NCBI GenBank assembly: GCA_030689875.1 | Contig: JAUYHR010000038.1 | Coordinates: 1-8,979, forward strand | Direction: 5' to 3' | Length of the DNA stretch: 8,979 bases | Source of the DNA: Nanobdellota archaeon | GTDB taxonomy: Archaea > Nanobdellota > Nanobdellia > Pacearchaeales > GW2011-AR1 | Part shown: positions 1-5,934 of the stretch, one piece after another | How positions within the stretch are numbered: the first letter of the stretch is position 1 | How the letters are laid out: each line of letters opens with the position of its first letter | Notes under the pieces: model-generated | Told to the model about the DNA's origin: nothing | What the model saw: only the letters and a program-made list of their open reading frames with translations | The model's database searches: none | Translations under genes and position numbers: made by a program

Positions 1-185
1 TGTTTCACAAAAAATTGCAAAGGTCTGAAAATTATTTTTCTTCCTAATTTAGAACTTTCTAAATCTATATCTGGAATGTAAGTCGCAAGCAAAGCAACTG
101 CAATAAAAATAATTTTATAAGAAACAAAAGGCAGTAAAAGCAAAATAAAAAATAATGTGATTGTTAAGTGGGTTTTTATTAACAT
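1..185 (-). CDS. YdjM/DUF457-like membrane metal-dependent hydrolase, N-terminal part
   Basis: This is a partial gene, cut by the left window edge, with the first 61 codons visible. The protein starts MLIKTHLTITLFF and then has hydrophobic segments at about residues 8-20 and 24-36, followed by ATYIPDIDLESSKLGRK. An early T-H (H6), a membrane hairpin and a PDxD motif (D39, D41) followed by S-K-L-G-R are the hallmarks of the YdjM/DUF457 family of membrane-bound putative metal-dependent hydrolases. The family motif continues with an RG-THS stretch that would lie outside the window. The substrate is not known for the family. The start is the first ATG of the frame, about 25 bases from an AT-rich TATA-like stretch, which fits a leaderless transcript. 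It lies 55 bases downstream of the RPA gene on the same strand but probably has its own promoter. The family call is from motif recall, without an alignment. Confidence 0.72.
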   Translation of the reverse strand, partial: MLIKTHLTITLFFILLLLPFVSYKIIFIAVALLATYIPDIDLESSKLGRKIIFRPLQFFVK

Positions 186-202
186 AGAATTAAATTAAAC
201 AA

Positions 203-215
203 AATATAATTTAAA
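203..215 (-). promoter_or_regulatory. TATA-like box for the YdjM-like gene
   Basis: On the minus strand this reads TTTAAATTATATT, centred about 24 bases before the ATG at 185, the spacing expected for a leaderless archaeal transcript. The surroundings are all AT-rich, so the box is not unique. Confidence 0.4.
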
Positions 216-224
216 GTTATCTTT

Positions 225-240
225 TCTTAAAAAAATCTTT
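225..240 (-). terminator. oligo-T terminator after the RPA gene
   Basis: Directly after the RPA stop codon the minus strand contains GATTTTTTTAAG, a run of seven T. Archaeal RNA polymerase commonly terminates at such T-runs without a hairpin. No stem is visible. Confidence 0.45.
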
Positions 241-1188
241 TTATTTCAAATTTTCAATGAGGTTTTCAAGATTTACTTCACTAATCTGATCAATAACAAA
301 TTCTGGTTCATTGAAAAACTTGCTCATTCTGACATTTCCTGAAAAAATCATCTCTTTACCCAGTAAATCTTCCCTTTGAGAAATTAATCTTTCAATATTA
401 TCCAGTTCAGTTAATCCGATTTTTGGAAGATTTTCATGAAATAAAACTGCCCTGATTGTTCCTGTGCCGTCGTCTAAAACAATCGTCATTAAATATCTTT
501 TTTCTGGAACAACTTTTCCATGGGCTGCGCAGACAAAATTTTCTCCATCTGCAGTTGCTTTTTTAGAGCATTCCGGGCACACATGAAAAGATTTTGGCTC
601 AAATGTCTGCAAAATAAATGCTCTCGTTCGGACATTTTCTGAAACAGCAAAATCAGAAATTTTTTTAACGCTGACAATTTTTTCTGTCACAATTTTGCTA
701 TCATCAAAAAGTTCGTTGCTTATTTTAAGTTCAGAAAAACTTCCCAAATGAAGTTCATTTCCTCTCATGCTTGCATTACCCAACTCAATAGAACTTCCTT
801 TTTTAACTCTCCCGCCTTCAATTAAAGAGATATGATTTGTATCCCATAAAACAATTTTAATATTAGAAGTGTCGTCTGCTAAAACAAAATTAACGACTTT
901 TGATTCCTCTCCTTTTTTGCTTTTAAATGTCCTTACTGGAAATAAATCAATTATTTTTCCGACGACATTAACTTTTCTCATTCCCGGAAGCAATTCATTT
1001 ATTTTTAATTTTTCATTTTCAAAATTAATTCCTAACTCTGCGGCAACAATCTGCGCAGCGCCTTCATAGCTGATTAACTCAGAAAGTTTTGCTCTTTTAG
1101 CCTTGACTTTTTCTCTGATTTCTTCCTTGCTTAATCCAGAAGCCCTTGCAATTTTTTCAAGAACTTTTTCATAATTAACATCAGTCAT
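241..1188 (-). CDS. Replication protein A-like single-strand DNA-binding protein (RPA41 type)
   Basis: This 315-residue protein is predicted to bind single-stranded DNA during replication, repair and recombination. Residues 1-52 form a helical N-terminal region (GLSKEEIREKVKAKRAKLSE, then YEGAAQIVAAELGI) typical of euryarchaeal and DPANN RPA41-like proteins. A first OB fold follows at about 65-155 (VNVVGKIIDLFPVRTF, then VVNFVLADDTSNIKIVLWD). A zinc-finger OB fold occupies about 170-305. Its putative ligands are C204, C207, C220 and H223 (CPEC, then C-A-A-H-G), followed by LDDGTGTIRAVLF. The length is near the family's usual 300-360 residues. No RPA14/RPA32-like partner genes lie beside it, unlike the Pyrococcus operon. 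The ATG at 1188 fits the family N-terminus and has an AGGA-containing stretch about 10 bases upstream. The leader of about 50 bases shares a motif with the PRC-barrel gene. Confidence 0.9.
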   Translation of the reverse strand: MTDVNYEKVLEKIARASGLSKEEIREKVKAKRAKLSELISYEGAAQIVAAELGINFENEKLKINELLPGMRKVNVVGKIIDLFPVRTFKSKKGEESKVVNFVLADDTSNIKIVLWDTNHISLIEGGRVKKGSSIELGNASMRGNELHLGSFSELKISNELFDDSKIVTEKIVSVKKISDFAVSENVRTRAFILQTFEPKSFHVCPECSKKATADGENFVCAAHGKVVPEKRYLMTIVLDDGTGTIRAVLFHENLPKIGLTELDNIERLISQREDLLGKEMIFSGNVRMSKFFNEPEFVIDQISEVNLENLIENLK

Positions 1189-1239
1189 TTGATTTTTTTC
1201 CTGAAAATTGAATGAATGAAAAAATTTCCCATTTTTACT
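1189..1239 (-). promoter_or_regulatory. 5' leader with CATTCATT block and AGGA ribosome-binding site, copy 1
   Basis: Read on the minus strand towards the RPA start, this leader holds GGGAAATTTTT, then TCATTCATTCAA, then TTTTCAGGAAAAA, then the ATG. The CAGGAAA stretch is a plausible weak Shine-Dalgarno site and supports a leadered transcript, unlike most genes here. The same order of blocks recurs before the PRC-barrel gene and upstream of the 5309-5893 gene. Confidence 0.5.
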
Positions 1240-1264
1240 TTCATAACAACAAAAACAAAAAAGG

Positions 1265-1272
1265 TTTTATAA
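1265..1272 (-). promoter_or_regulatory. TATA box for the RPA gene
   Basis: The minus strand reads TTATAAAA within ACTTATAAAACC, about 80 bases before the ATG. A start site about 25 bases downstream would give a leader of roughly 50 bases that includes the CATTCATT block. Confidence 0.55.
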
Positions 1273-1282
1273 GTATTATGCT

Positions 1283-1306
1283 GTTAAAAAAATATAATTT
1301 AAAAAA
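1283..1306 (-). terminator. oligo-T terminator after the secretion ATPase gene
   Basis: Right after the ATPase stop codon the minus strand shows runs of six and seven T (AATTTTTTAAATT, then ATTTTTTTAAC), typical of archaeal intrinsic termination. The stretch lies just upstream of the RPA TATA box. Confidence 0.5.
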
Positions 1307-3649
1307 TTAAATCTTAAACTTTTTTATTTCTTGATTCAACCATTTTTGCCACAATGGAAAAACTTTATCTCCCAACGGCAAACCAATTTCTTGAATAACC
1401 TCGTCTGAAATTCTATGAAAAGCATGATTAGACAAATTATTAAATTTTGCCTCTAAAATTTCTGCATTGTTTGTTTTCTCGGCAATATCAACAATTTCTT
1501 TTTTTATTTTTGCCCTCAATAAAATGTTGTCATAAATTGCGTCCCAATTTCCAGCCCATCCTTTGACATTAGATGCTATATCTTTCAAAACTTCGCTGTC
1601 TCCGTTGATAATATCATCTGTAGGTTCTAATTCATCTTTTTTTACATTATATTTTAATAAATCCACAAAACCTTTTTCAGCTAAAGGGTCCTGTTTCCAG
1701 TGTTTTCTTACTTCTGTAAGTTGCAACATTCTTTTCCAAGAATGCAGACCATCGGCGGATTTTATCGGATTGCAGACAGCGATAATATCTGTTGCTTTAA
1801 AACTCGTCGTCGGAACTTTCAAATCATTGACGACTCTGTCAAAAACTCCATACGGGCTTGCTCCATGAATAGTTCCTGCGACAACATTTGCCAAGGCGCC
1901 GACTCTCATTGCTTCATAAAGAGCTTGCGCTTCTGTTGACCGAATTTCACCGATAATTAAACTTGAATCTCCAAGTCTCAGGCTTGTTCTAATTCCGTCG
2001 TCGGCAGAAACTTCTGTTCCTGATTTTAACAATGCAGAACGCACTTTCATTCTGACAACATTATACTGAAGTTTTCTTAAAGATTCAACAGGAAGTTCTA
2101 AAGTGTCCTCGATAACAATCATTCTAAATTTTGAGATAATCTCTAACATTAAACTTCCAAGAAGGGAAGTTTTCCCGGAAGACCTTGTTCCAGCGACGAG
2201 AAGTGTTCGCGAGCCGTCAATTAAAAAACTTAATAATCCGGCAGCAAATGGATTTAACATTTTATTCTTGATGAAAAGTGGAAGCGTCCAGGGATTTTCA
2301 CGATGACGTCTGATTGAATAAGATAATCCGTCAACTGATAACGGCCTTTGAATAATTGCAATTCTCGCTCTTAAATTTCCAATTTCCAATTGAGTGTCTA
2401 AAATCGGATTTGCTTCGTCTAAAGGTCGTCCTGAAATCATCCTGAATTTAGCAGCCCATGAATCTGCATCTTCCTGACTTGGCCGGATATTTGACAAACA
2501 CTCATCATACTCTCCGTGCTTAATAAAAATCGGAACTCTTGCAATCGGCGAATTCAGCGAGATGTCATGAATATTTTTATCCTGGAGCAAAACTTCAACT
2601 AATCCAAATCCTAAAGTATTTCTGACTAAAATAATCGCCAGTTTATTTAGATCAGGATAACTCAATTTAATCCCTTTAGTATTTGCCAAATCTCTCAGCA
2701 AGTCTCTTGAAATATTAAAAAAAACACTCCGAATCCTCTCGCTGTCTGTAAGCTCTTCCGCTTTTGGCTGATGCTCTATTAAAACTGTTCTCGCAAGATT
2801 TAGAAGCATATTGTGATCCTCGTTTAACGAATGCTCCGGCGGAGTGAGATGATACATTAATTTTGATTCGTCTTTCATTTTCAAAATTGTAACAAGAGAT
2901 TCATCATATTCTTCTCCGAAAATTTTGTATTGATTAATAATTTCTGCATCTTCCGGCAAATCACTGACTAATCTTGTAAAAGTAAAATTAGGAATTACAT
3001 CTGGCTTGAAAATTTTATGATAAATTTCTCTGCTTCCTTTTTGATAATCTTTAAAGTACTTCTGGACAGACTGAATTAATCTTGTTTTTTCAAATAATGA
3101 AAAAATTTTTTCAAGAAAATAAAGAAAATTAATATGGTCAGACCTAACAGCCTCATTCTCTCCAGAGGAAGGCTTAGTAAAGTCATCCCTTGGGGAGACC
3201 CCTCCGGGGCCAATTTTGTCTAACAGAATTTTTTCTTCAATTATTAATTTTCTTAATTCAAAATAAGCTGAAACAGGATCTTTTTTTAAAAGCAAAAGAA
3301 AAGAAAATATTTTGTTATACCTTTGCGCAAAAAGCTGTGTTTGATTTGTTATTAATTTTCTCTGAGACAAAATGTTTTCCTGTTTTAATAAATAAACATA
3401 AAATTGCGCAATCTCTAAAAGCATTGAAGTTTCATCCAAATCGTAATTGTAGTTTTTTTGCTGAGAAAGAATAATTCTGGAAACGTTTGGATTTTCAATC
3501 AGGAAGTCAATAATTCTTCCCATATCCTCGGAATTTTCAGAAAGACTCGGAACATGCATTGCTCCAAAATAATTAACATAAAGAATATCTTCCCCCCCTT
3601 CCCTTGCTACTTCATAAGAATATAATTTCGCGTCTTTTTCAAATTGCAT
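1307..3649 (-). CDS. Type II/IV secretion system (pilus/archaellum-type) ATPase, long form
   Basis: This 780-residue protein belongs to the secretion-ATPase superfamily of ArlI/FlaI, PilT/TadA and VirB11, hexameric cytoplasmic ATPases that drive pilus or archaellum assembly or secretion. Visible motifs are Walker A GTRSSGKT (487-494), an Asp-box-like VIEDTLELP (512-520), the Walker B region LIIGEIRSTEAQAL (564-577) and a His-box-like AGTIHG (591-596). The preceding domain (about 330-460) carries LGFGLVEVLLQDKNIHDISLNSP and an ISGRPLDEANP stretch, as in archaeal ArlI relatives. It is longer than typical ArlI (about 500-550 residues), with roughly 300 extra N-terminal residues and an extra C-terminal tail (about 650-780) rich in charged helices. 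A glycine/proline stretch at about 146-165 is encoded by a repeat element. No ArlJ/TadC membrane partner is adjacent, so the system it serves is unknown. Confidence 0.88.
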   Translation of the reverse strand: MQFEKDAKLYSYEVAREGGEDILYVNYFGAMHVPSLSENSEDMGRIIDFLIENPNVSRIILSQQKNYNYDLDETSMLLEIAQFYVYLLKQENILSQRKLITNQTQLFAQRYNKIFSFLLLLKKDPVSAYFELRKLIIEEKILLDKIGPGGVSPRDDFTKPSSGENEAVRSDHINFLYFLEKIFSLFEKTRLIQSVQKYFKDYQKGSREIYHKIFKPDVIPNFTFTRLVSDLPEDAEIINQYKIFGEEYDESLVTILKMKDESKLMYHLTPPEHSLNEDHNMLLNLARTVLIEHQPKAEELTDSERIRSVFFNISRDLLRDLANTKGIKLSYPDLNKLAIILVRNTLGFGLVEVLLQDKNIHDISLNSPIARVPIFIKHGEYDECLSNIRPSQEDADSWAAKFRMISGRPLDEANPILDTQLEIGNLRARIAIIQRPLSVDGLSYSIRRHRENPWTLPLFIKNKMLNPFAAGLLSFLIDGSRTLLVAGTRSSGKTSLLGSLMLEIISKFRMIVIEDTLELPVESLRKLQYNVVRMKVRSALLKSGTEVSADDGIRTSLRLGDSSLIIGEIRSTEAQALYEAMRVGALANVVAGTIHGASPYGVFDRVVNDLKVPTTSFKATDIIAVCNPIKSADGLHSWKRMLQLTEVRKHWKQDPLAEKGFVDLLKYNVKKDELEPTDDIINGDSEVLKDIASNVKGWAGNWDAIYDNILLRAKIKKEIVDIAEKTNNAEILEAKFNNLSNHAFHRISDEVIQEIGLPLGDKVFPLWQKWLNQEIKKFKI
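3167..3213 (+). repeat. In-frame palindromic repeat element, copy 1 (antisense to its host gene)
   Basis: On the plus strand it reads GGAAGGC, nine bases, then TCATCCCTTGGGGA, then a GC-rich tail through CCAA at 3213. By my count 25 of the first 30 bases match copy 3 at 4838-4884. The tail can fold as GGGG-AGA-CCCC or alternatively CCCC-TCC-GGGG, flanked by TTGG and CCAA. It lies inside the secretion ATPase gene, which is read on the other strand, where it encodes about residues 146-161 (IGPGGVSPRDDFTKPS). It is conspicuously more GC-rich than its surroundings. The plus-strand frame is also open across it and would encode SSLGETPPGP, similar to the peptide encoded by copy 3. Confidence 0.68.
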
Positions 3650-3668
3650 GAATATAAAGATATAAATA

Positions 3669-3680
3669 GATTTAAATTAT
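3669..3680 (-). promoter_or_regulatory. TATA-like box for the secretion ATPase gene
   Basis: The minus strand reads ATAATTTAAATC, with TTTAAA centred about 25 bases before the ATG at 3649. This fits a leaderless start within the 90-base divergent intergenic region. A second AT-rich stretch, TATTTATA, lies nearer the start codon. Confidence 0.42.
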
Positions 3681-3708
3681 TTTGTATAATGCAACTAATT
3701 CAATAAAA

Positions 3709-3717
3709 TTAAAAATA
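3709..3717 (+). promoter_or_regulatory. TATA-like box for the small membrane protein gene
   Basis: TTAAAAATA is centred about 27 bases before the ATG at 3740. Its match to the consensus is weak, and AATATATA at 3723-3730 is an alternative that sits too close for a leaderless start. Confidence 0.3.
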
Positions 3718-3739
3718 GGAAAAATATATACCCATTAAG

Positions 3740-4084
3740 ATGGAATCGCCAGAATATTTTTTCTTAATTTTTATAGTTACTATTTTAGTGGCTAGATTTT
3801 TGCCTTTATTCAAGCGTATATCTAGTCCAAAAATAAATAAAATTAAACTCCATCACTACATGTATGGGGTAGTTCTTGTAATTTTGACTTTTCTTTTTCA
3901 TAACTTAACTTTATATGGAATTGGTCTTGCTTTATTTATTGATGAATTATTGCTTTTAATTAGATACGGCAACAATTTTCATTGGCAAGAATATGATTCA
4001 ACATACAGCCAATTTGGTCTAATTTTTCTTGTGATTATTATTTATTTCTTAAGAGATTTTTTAATATCTTTAATAGGTTTTTAA
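3740..4084 (+). CDS. Small integral membrane protein with HHYMYG and IDEL motifs, function unknown
   Basis: This 114-residue protein has about four hydrophobic segments: 5-22, 40-56, 57-75 and 91-113. Between them are KLHHYMYG (36-43), GIGLALFIDELLLLIRYG (60-77) and FHWQEYDSTYS (80-90). The pattern of an HH-x-x-x-G at the start of a helix, a glycine-rich helix ending in D-E, and an aromatic/acidic loop resembles a widespread uncharacterised family of small bacterial membrane proteins (HHxHWG, then LDEFALWL, then a YW loop). That likeness is from memory. The conserved His, Asp and Glu residues could bind metal, which is inference. The gene diverges from the secretion ATPase across 90 bases, and 71 bases separate it from the next gene on the same strand. 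Confidence 0.75.
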   Translation: MESPEYFFLIFIVTILVARFLPLFKRISSPKINKIKLHHYMYGVVLVILTFLFHNLTLYGIGLALFIDELLLLIRYGNNFHWQEYDSTYSQFGLIFLVIIIYFLRDFLISLIGF

Positions 4085-4122
4085 TTGTTTATCAGCTAAA
4101 ATTTAAATTCCAAAAAGAAAAC

Positions 4123-4132
4123 AAATTTAAAG
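4123..4132 (+). promoter_or_regulatory. TATA-like box for the 109-residue coiled-coil gene
   Basis: AAATTTAAAG is centred about 28 bases before the ATG at 4156, which is compatible with a leaderless transcript. A TTTAAAT at 4144-4149 is too close to the start to serve. Confidence 0.42.
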
Positions 4133-4155
4133 CTATCCATCTTTTAAATATAGAA

Positions 4156-4485
4156 ATGGAAGAGGTGAATTATCAGGAGCAATTTTCAGAAGACACTGCT
4201 CTAAGAATAAGAGATTTGGAAGAAAAACAAAGAATTCTCAAAGACAGAGTTTTGCTTATTGGACAGAATTTAATTGATACAAAAGAAAAAACAAGCGAGG
4301 ATATTCTTGAAATAAAAAAAGATTTGGAAAAAATAAAAGACAGCATGGAAAAAATAAGGCGGTTTATAGAGAGCGTTTCAACTGAATTCCAGAAATTTGC
4401 AAGAAAAGATGATTTGAATATTTTAATCAAACAGGCAAAAATGTTTCAACCCCTAAAATATTTAAAGGAAAGCGTTGAAGAATAA
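4156..4485 (+). CDS. Archaeal coiled-coil protein, possible pilus/secretion accessory
   Basis: This 109-residue, highly charged, mostly helical protein has no signal peptide or membrane segment. Residues about 14-80 show heptad-like spacing (RIRDLEEKQRILKDRVLLIGQNLI, then ILEIKKDLEKIKDSMEKIRRFIE), giving a long coiled coil. It ends with FARKDDLNILIKQAKMFQPLKYL (81-103). The blocks LKDRVLLIGQNLI and KQAKMFQPL look like those of a small archaeal coiled-coil family common in DPANN genomes. Its position beside a secretion ATPase and another coiled-coil gene suggests a cytoplasmic scaffold for that machinery, comparable in spirit to ArlC/D/E, but this is inference and no sequence match to ArlC/D/E is claimed. 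The next gene follows after 53 bases and may be co-transcribed. Confidence 0.78.
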   Translation: MEEVNYQEQFSEDTALRIRDLEEKQRILKDRVLLIGQNLIDTKEKTSEDILEIKKDLEKIKDSMEKIRRFIESVSTEFQKFARKDDLNILIKQAKMFQPLKYLKESVEE

Positions 4486-4498
4486 CAATAAATAAAAA

Positions 4499-4512
4499 TA
4501 ACCTAAAGGTTA
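4499..4512 (+). promoter_or_regulatory. Perfect short palindrome upstream of the 236-residue coiled-coil gene
   Basis: TAACCT-AA-AGGTTA is a perfect 6+6 inverted repeat ending 27 bases before the ATG at 4539. It occupies the place where a TATA/BRE element would sit in a leaderless promoter. It could be an operator for a dimeric regulator or chance symmetry in AT-rich DNA. Confidence 0.3.
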
Positions 4513-4538
4513 CAAGACAAAACAATCTTAATAATAAA

Positions 4539-5249
4539 ATGGGCGCATTAGATCAAATCAGGCAAATGAAACAGGAAGGATTTTCTGAACAGGAAATTTC
4601 AGACAGTCTGCAGGAACAAGGAATTAGTCCAAACTCAATAACGGATGCTTTTTCTCAAGCAAGAATAAAAGATGTTGTTGAAGGAGAAAATAAAATGCAG
4701 GAAAATGATTTTCCAGAAGGCACAGCAGTGTCATCCTTTGAGGGAACACCCTCGCCATTTTCGGCTCCTGAAACATATTCTCCTCGGGAAATGCCCCAAT
4801 ATTATCCTCAAGAATCTTCTTATTCTCAACAAGAAACAGAAGGCTCACCAGAGTCATCCCTTGGGGAATCTTATTCCCCCCAAGAAGGATATGGAGAATC
4901 TCAAGCAGGATTTGGAACAGATACAATAATTGAAATTGCAGAACAGGTTTTTGAAGAAAAAATAAAAAAACTTTCCCAGCAAATTTCAAATTTCAAAGAA
5001 TTTTCAGCAATCGCCGAGACAAAGTTTTCTAATTTTGAAAATCGATTAAAAAAAGTTGAATCAATCATAGAAGCTCTGCAGATTAAAATTCTTGAAAAAA
5101 TTGGCTCTTACGGCGACGGACTTGAAAGCATAAAAAAAGAAATGACAATGATGCAGGATTCATTTAGCAAGACTCTCCCAATGCTTGCAAAACCTTATAT
5201 GGAAAAATCCGCAAAAAAAATTTCTGTGCCGAAAAAGAAGGGGAAATAA
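4539..5249 (+). CDS. Linker plus coiled-coil protein of DPANN type, possible pilus/secretion accessory
   Basis: This 236-residue soluble protein has three regions. Residues 1-48 form a small helical domain (IRQMKQEGFSEQEISDSLQEQGISPNSITDAFSQARIKD), a short motif often seen at the ends of DPANN proteins. Residues 50-127 are a low-complexity linker rich in Ser, Pro, Glu, Gln and Tyr. It carries two copies of a DNA repeat at about residues 59-72 and 100-115, seen in the protein as EGTAVSSFEG and EGSPESSLGE. Residues 128-218 form a coiled coil (TIIEIAEQVFEEKIKKLSQQI, then FENRLKKVESIIEALQIKILEKIG, then MQDSFSKTLPML), and the C-terminus is lysine-rich. Adjacency to the 109-residue coiled-coil gene and the secretion ATPase suggests a shared role, but no function is proven. 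No membrane segment is present. Confidence 0.78.
   Translation: MGALDQIRQMKQEGFSEQEISDSLQEQGISPNSITDAFSQARIKDVVEGENKMQENDFPEGTAVSSFEGTPSPFSAPETYSPREMPQYYPQESSYSQQETEGSPESSLGESYSPQEGYGESQAGFGTDTIIEIAEQVFEEKIKKLSQQISNFKEFSAIAETKFSNFENRLKKVESIIEALQIKILEKIGSYGDGLESIKKEMTMMQDSFSKTLPMLAKPYMEKSAKKISVPKKKGK
4715..4754 (+). repeat. In-frame palindromic repeat element, copy 2
   Basis: It reads AGAAGGC, nine bases, then TCATCCTTTGAGGGA. The tail forms a perfect hairpin GAGGG-AACA-CCCTC at 4740-4753. By my count 24 of the first 30 bases match copy 3, with the same nine-base spacing between blocks. It encodes about residues 59-72 of the host protein, with TCATCC in the same Ser-Ser frame as copy 3. Confidence 0.58.
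4838..4884 (+). repeat. In-frame palindromic repeat element, copy 3
   Basis: It reads AGAAGGC, nine bases, then TCATCCCTTGGGGA. The tail forms a perfect seven-base stem GGGGAAT-CTT-ATTCCCC (4863-4879), extended by CTT/AAG around a CC bulge. The 16-base string AGTCATCCCTTGGGGA is identical to copy 1 in the secretion ATPase gene, which is on the opposite strand. It encodes about residues 100-115 of the host protein (EGSPESSLGESYSPQ). Confidence 0.68.
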
Positions 5250-5272
5250 ATTTTTTTCTAAAAAATTTTAAT
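5248..5272 (+). terminator. oligo-T terminator after the linker/coiled-coil gene
   Basis: AATTTTTTTC follows the stop codon directly, then AAAAAATTTTAATT. The run of seven T is a typical archaeal terminator. The intergenic region is convergent, 59 bases long. Confidence 0.5.
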
Positions 5273-5282
5273 TAATAAGTTA

Positions 5283-5308
5283 ACTCTAAAAACAAAATTT
5301 CTAAAAAA
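5283..5308 (-). terminator. oligo-T terminator after the five-helix membrane protein gene
   Basis: On the minus strand, just past the stop codon, T-runs appear as AATTTTTTAGAAATTTTG and then GTTTTTAG. It serves the convergent partner of the plus-strand terminator. Confidence 0.45.
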
Positions 5309-5893
5309 TTATTCTCCCTTAAGAATTTTTCCTAAAAGTGTCTCAGGTTTCTCTGCGCTTGTAGTTCCACCGGCAACAACTGCGATAAATAATCCAACTA
5401 AAACTATCCAGCCAATCAAATCATTATTTCTCCACCAAGAACCAAAATTATATCCGGCAGATTCAAAGGATTGAAATACAACTATACCAATAATAACCAT
5501 TACTACTAAAATCAAAACCCATGTAAAAGCCTTATTATTCGTAGGCATAAACAATCCCCCAAGAATAATGATTACTAAAATAATAGATAATGCAACCCCA
5601 AATCTTGGAAATATTTCAGAGAAAAATACAGATACAAAATCAAACTGCAAAGCCATTAAAGCGACGGAAAGTGCAATAATTGCATTTATTGATTTGTTGG
5701 GTTTATTCTCTGCCCCTTCCTTAGTTGTAAATAACCCCACCCGAGTTAAAAGCCCAAATGTTAAAGCAAAAATTAAAAGTAATGGAAGAGCATAGCTAAA
5801 AACTCCCGCTGCCTGCCACTGAGCAAGAATATTTCCAAAACTTCCTCCTCCAGAAAAACCATAAGAAGCTAATAAATTAAACACCTCAATCAT
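5309..5893 (-). CDS. Five-helix integral membrane protein A, DPANN type, function unknown
   Basis: This 194-residue protein begins with a short soluble stretch rich in Gly and Ser (YGFSGGGSFG). Five hydrophobic segments follow at about 31-50, 67-82, 97-116, 121-141 and 157-176. Conserved-looking stretches are FSYALPLLLIFALTFGLLTRVGLF (32-55), NKSINAIIALSVAL (66-79) and FDFVSVFFSEIFPRFGV (84-100). The same arrangement (aromatic/proline helix, short charged loop, N-A-[IL]-I helix, amphipathic stretch, then three helices) is found in the next minus-strand gene upstream, so the two look like diverged paralogues. No catalytic motif is visible. The ATG at 5893 sits 25 bases from a strong TATA box and is probably leaderless. 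I do not recognise a named family. Confidence 0.8.
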   Translation of the reverse strand: MIEVFNLLASYGFSGGGSFGNILAQWQAAGVFSYALPLLLIFALTFGLLTRVGLFTTKEGAENKPNKSINAIIALSVALMALQFDFVSVFFSEIFPRFGVALSIILVIIILGGLFMPTNNKAFTWVLILVVMVIIGIVVFQSFESAGYNFGSWWRNNDLIGWIVLVGLFIAVVAGGTTSAEKPETLLGKILKGE

Positions 5894-5914
5894 AATATAA
5901 AATGTTAAAGGTTA

Positions 5915-5922
5915 TTTATAAA
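5915..5922 (-). promoter_or_regulatory. TATA box for membrane protein A
   Basis: The symmetric TTTATAAA is centred 25 bases before the ATG at 5893, the spacing expected for a leaderless archaeal promoter. It overlaps a ten-codon open frame that starts at 5934. Confidence 0.65.
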
Positions 5923-5934
5923 TATTTCTTTCAT

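Noticed and set aside
1563..1939. Two overlapping plus-strand open frames opposite the ATPase C-terminal region
   Set aside because: They are shadows of the conserved ATPase frame, which carries the Walker B and His-box motifs on the other strand.
3190..3474. Open frame of 94 codons on the plus strand inside the ATPase gene
   Set aside because: It is antisense to the N-terminal region of the ATPase, shows no domain, and its start lies within the repeat element rather than after a promoter.
3580..3610. C-rich stretch near the ATPase start as a possible fourth repeat copy
   Set aside because: It lacks the AGAAGGC and TCATCC blocks and has no hairpin. It encodes REGGED in the ATPase frame.
4624..4989. 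Open frame of 121 codons on the minus strand, opposite the linker/coiled-coil gene
   Set aside because: It is the reverse-strand shadow of a biased Ser/Glu/Gln-rich coding region. Its protein is Leu/Phe-rich low complexity without any recognisable motif, while the plus-strand frame has a coherent domain structure.
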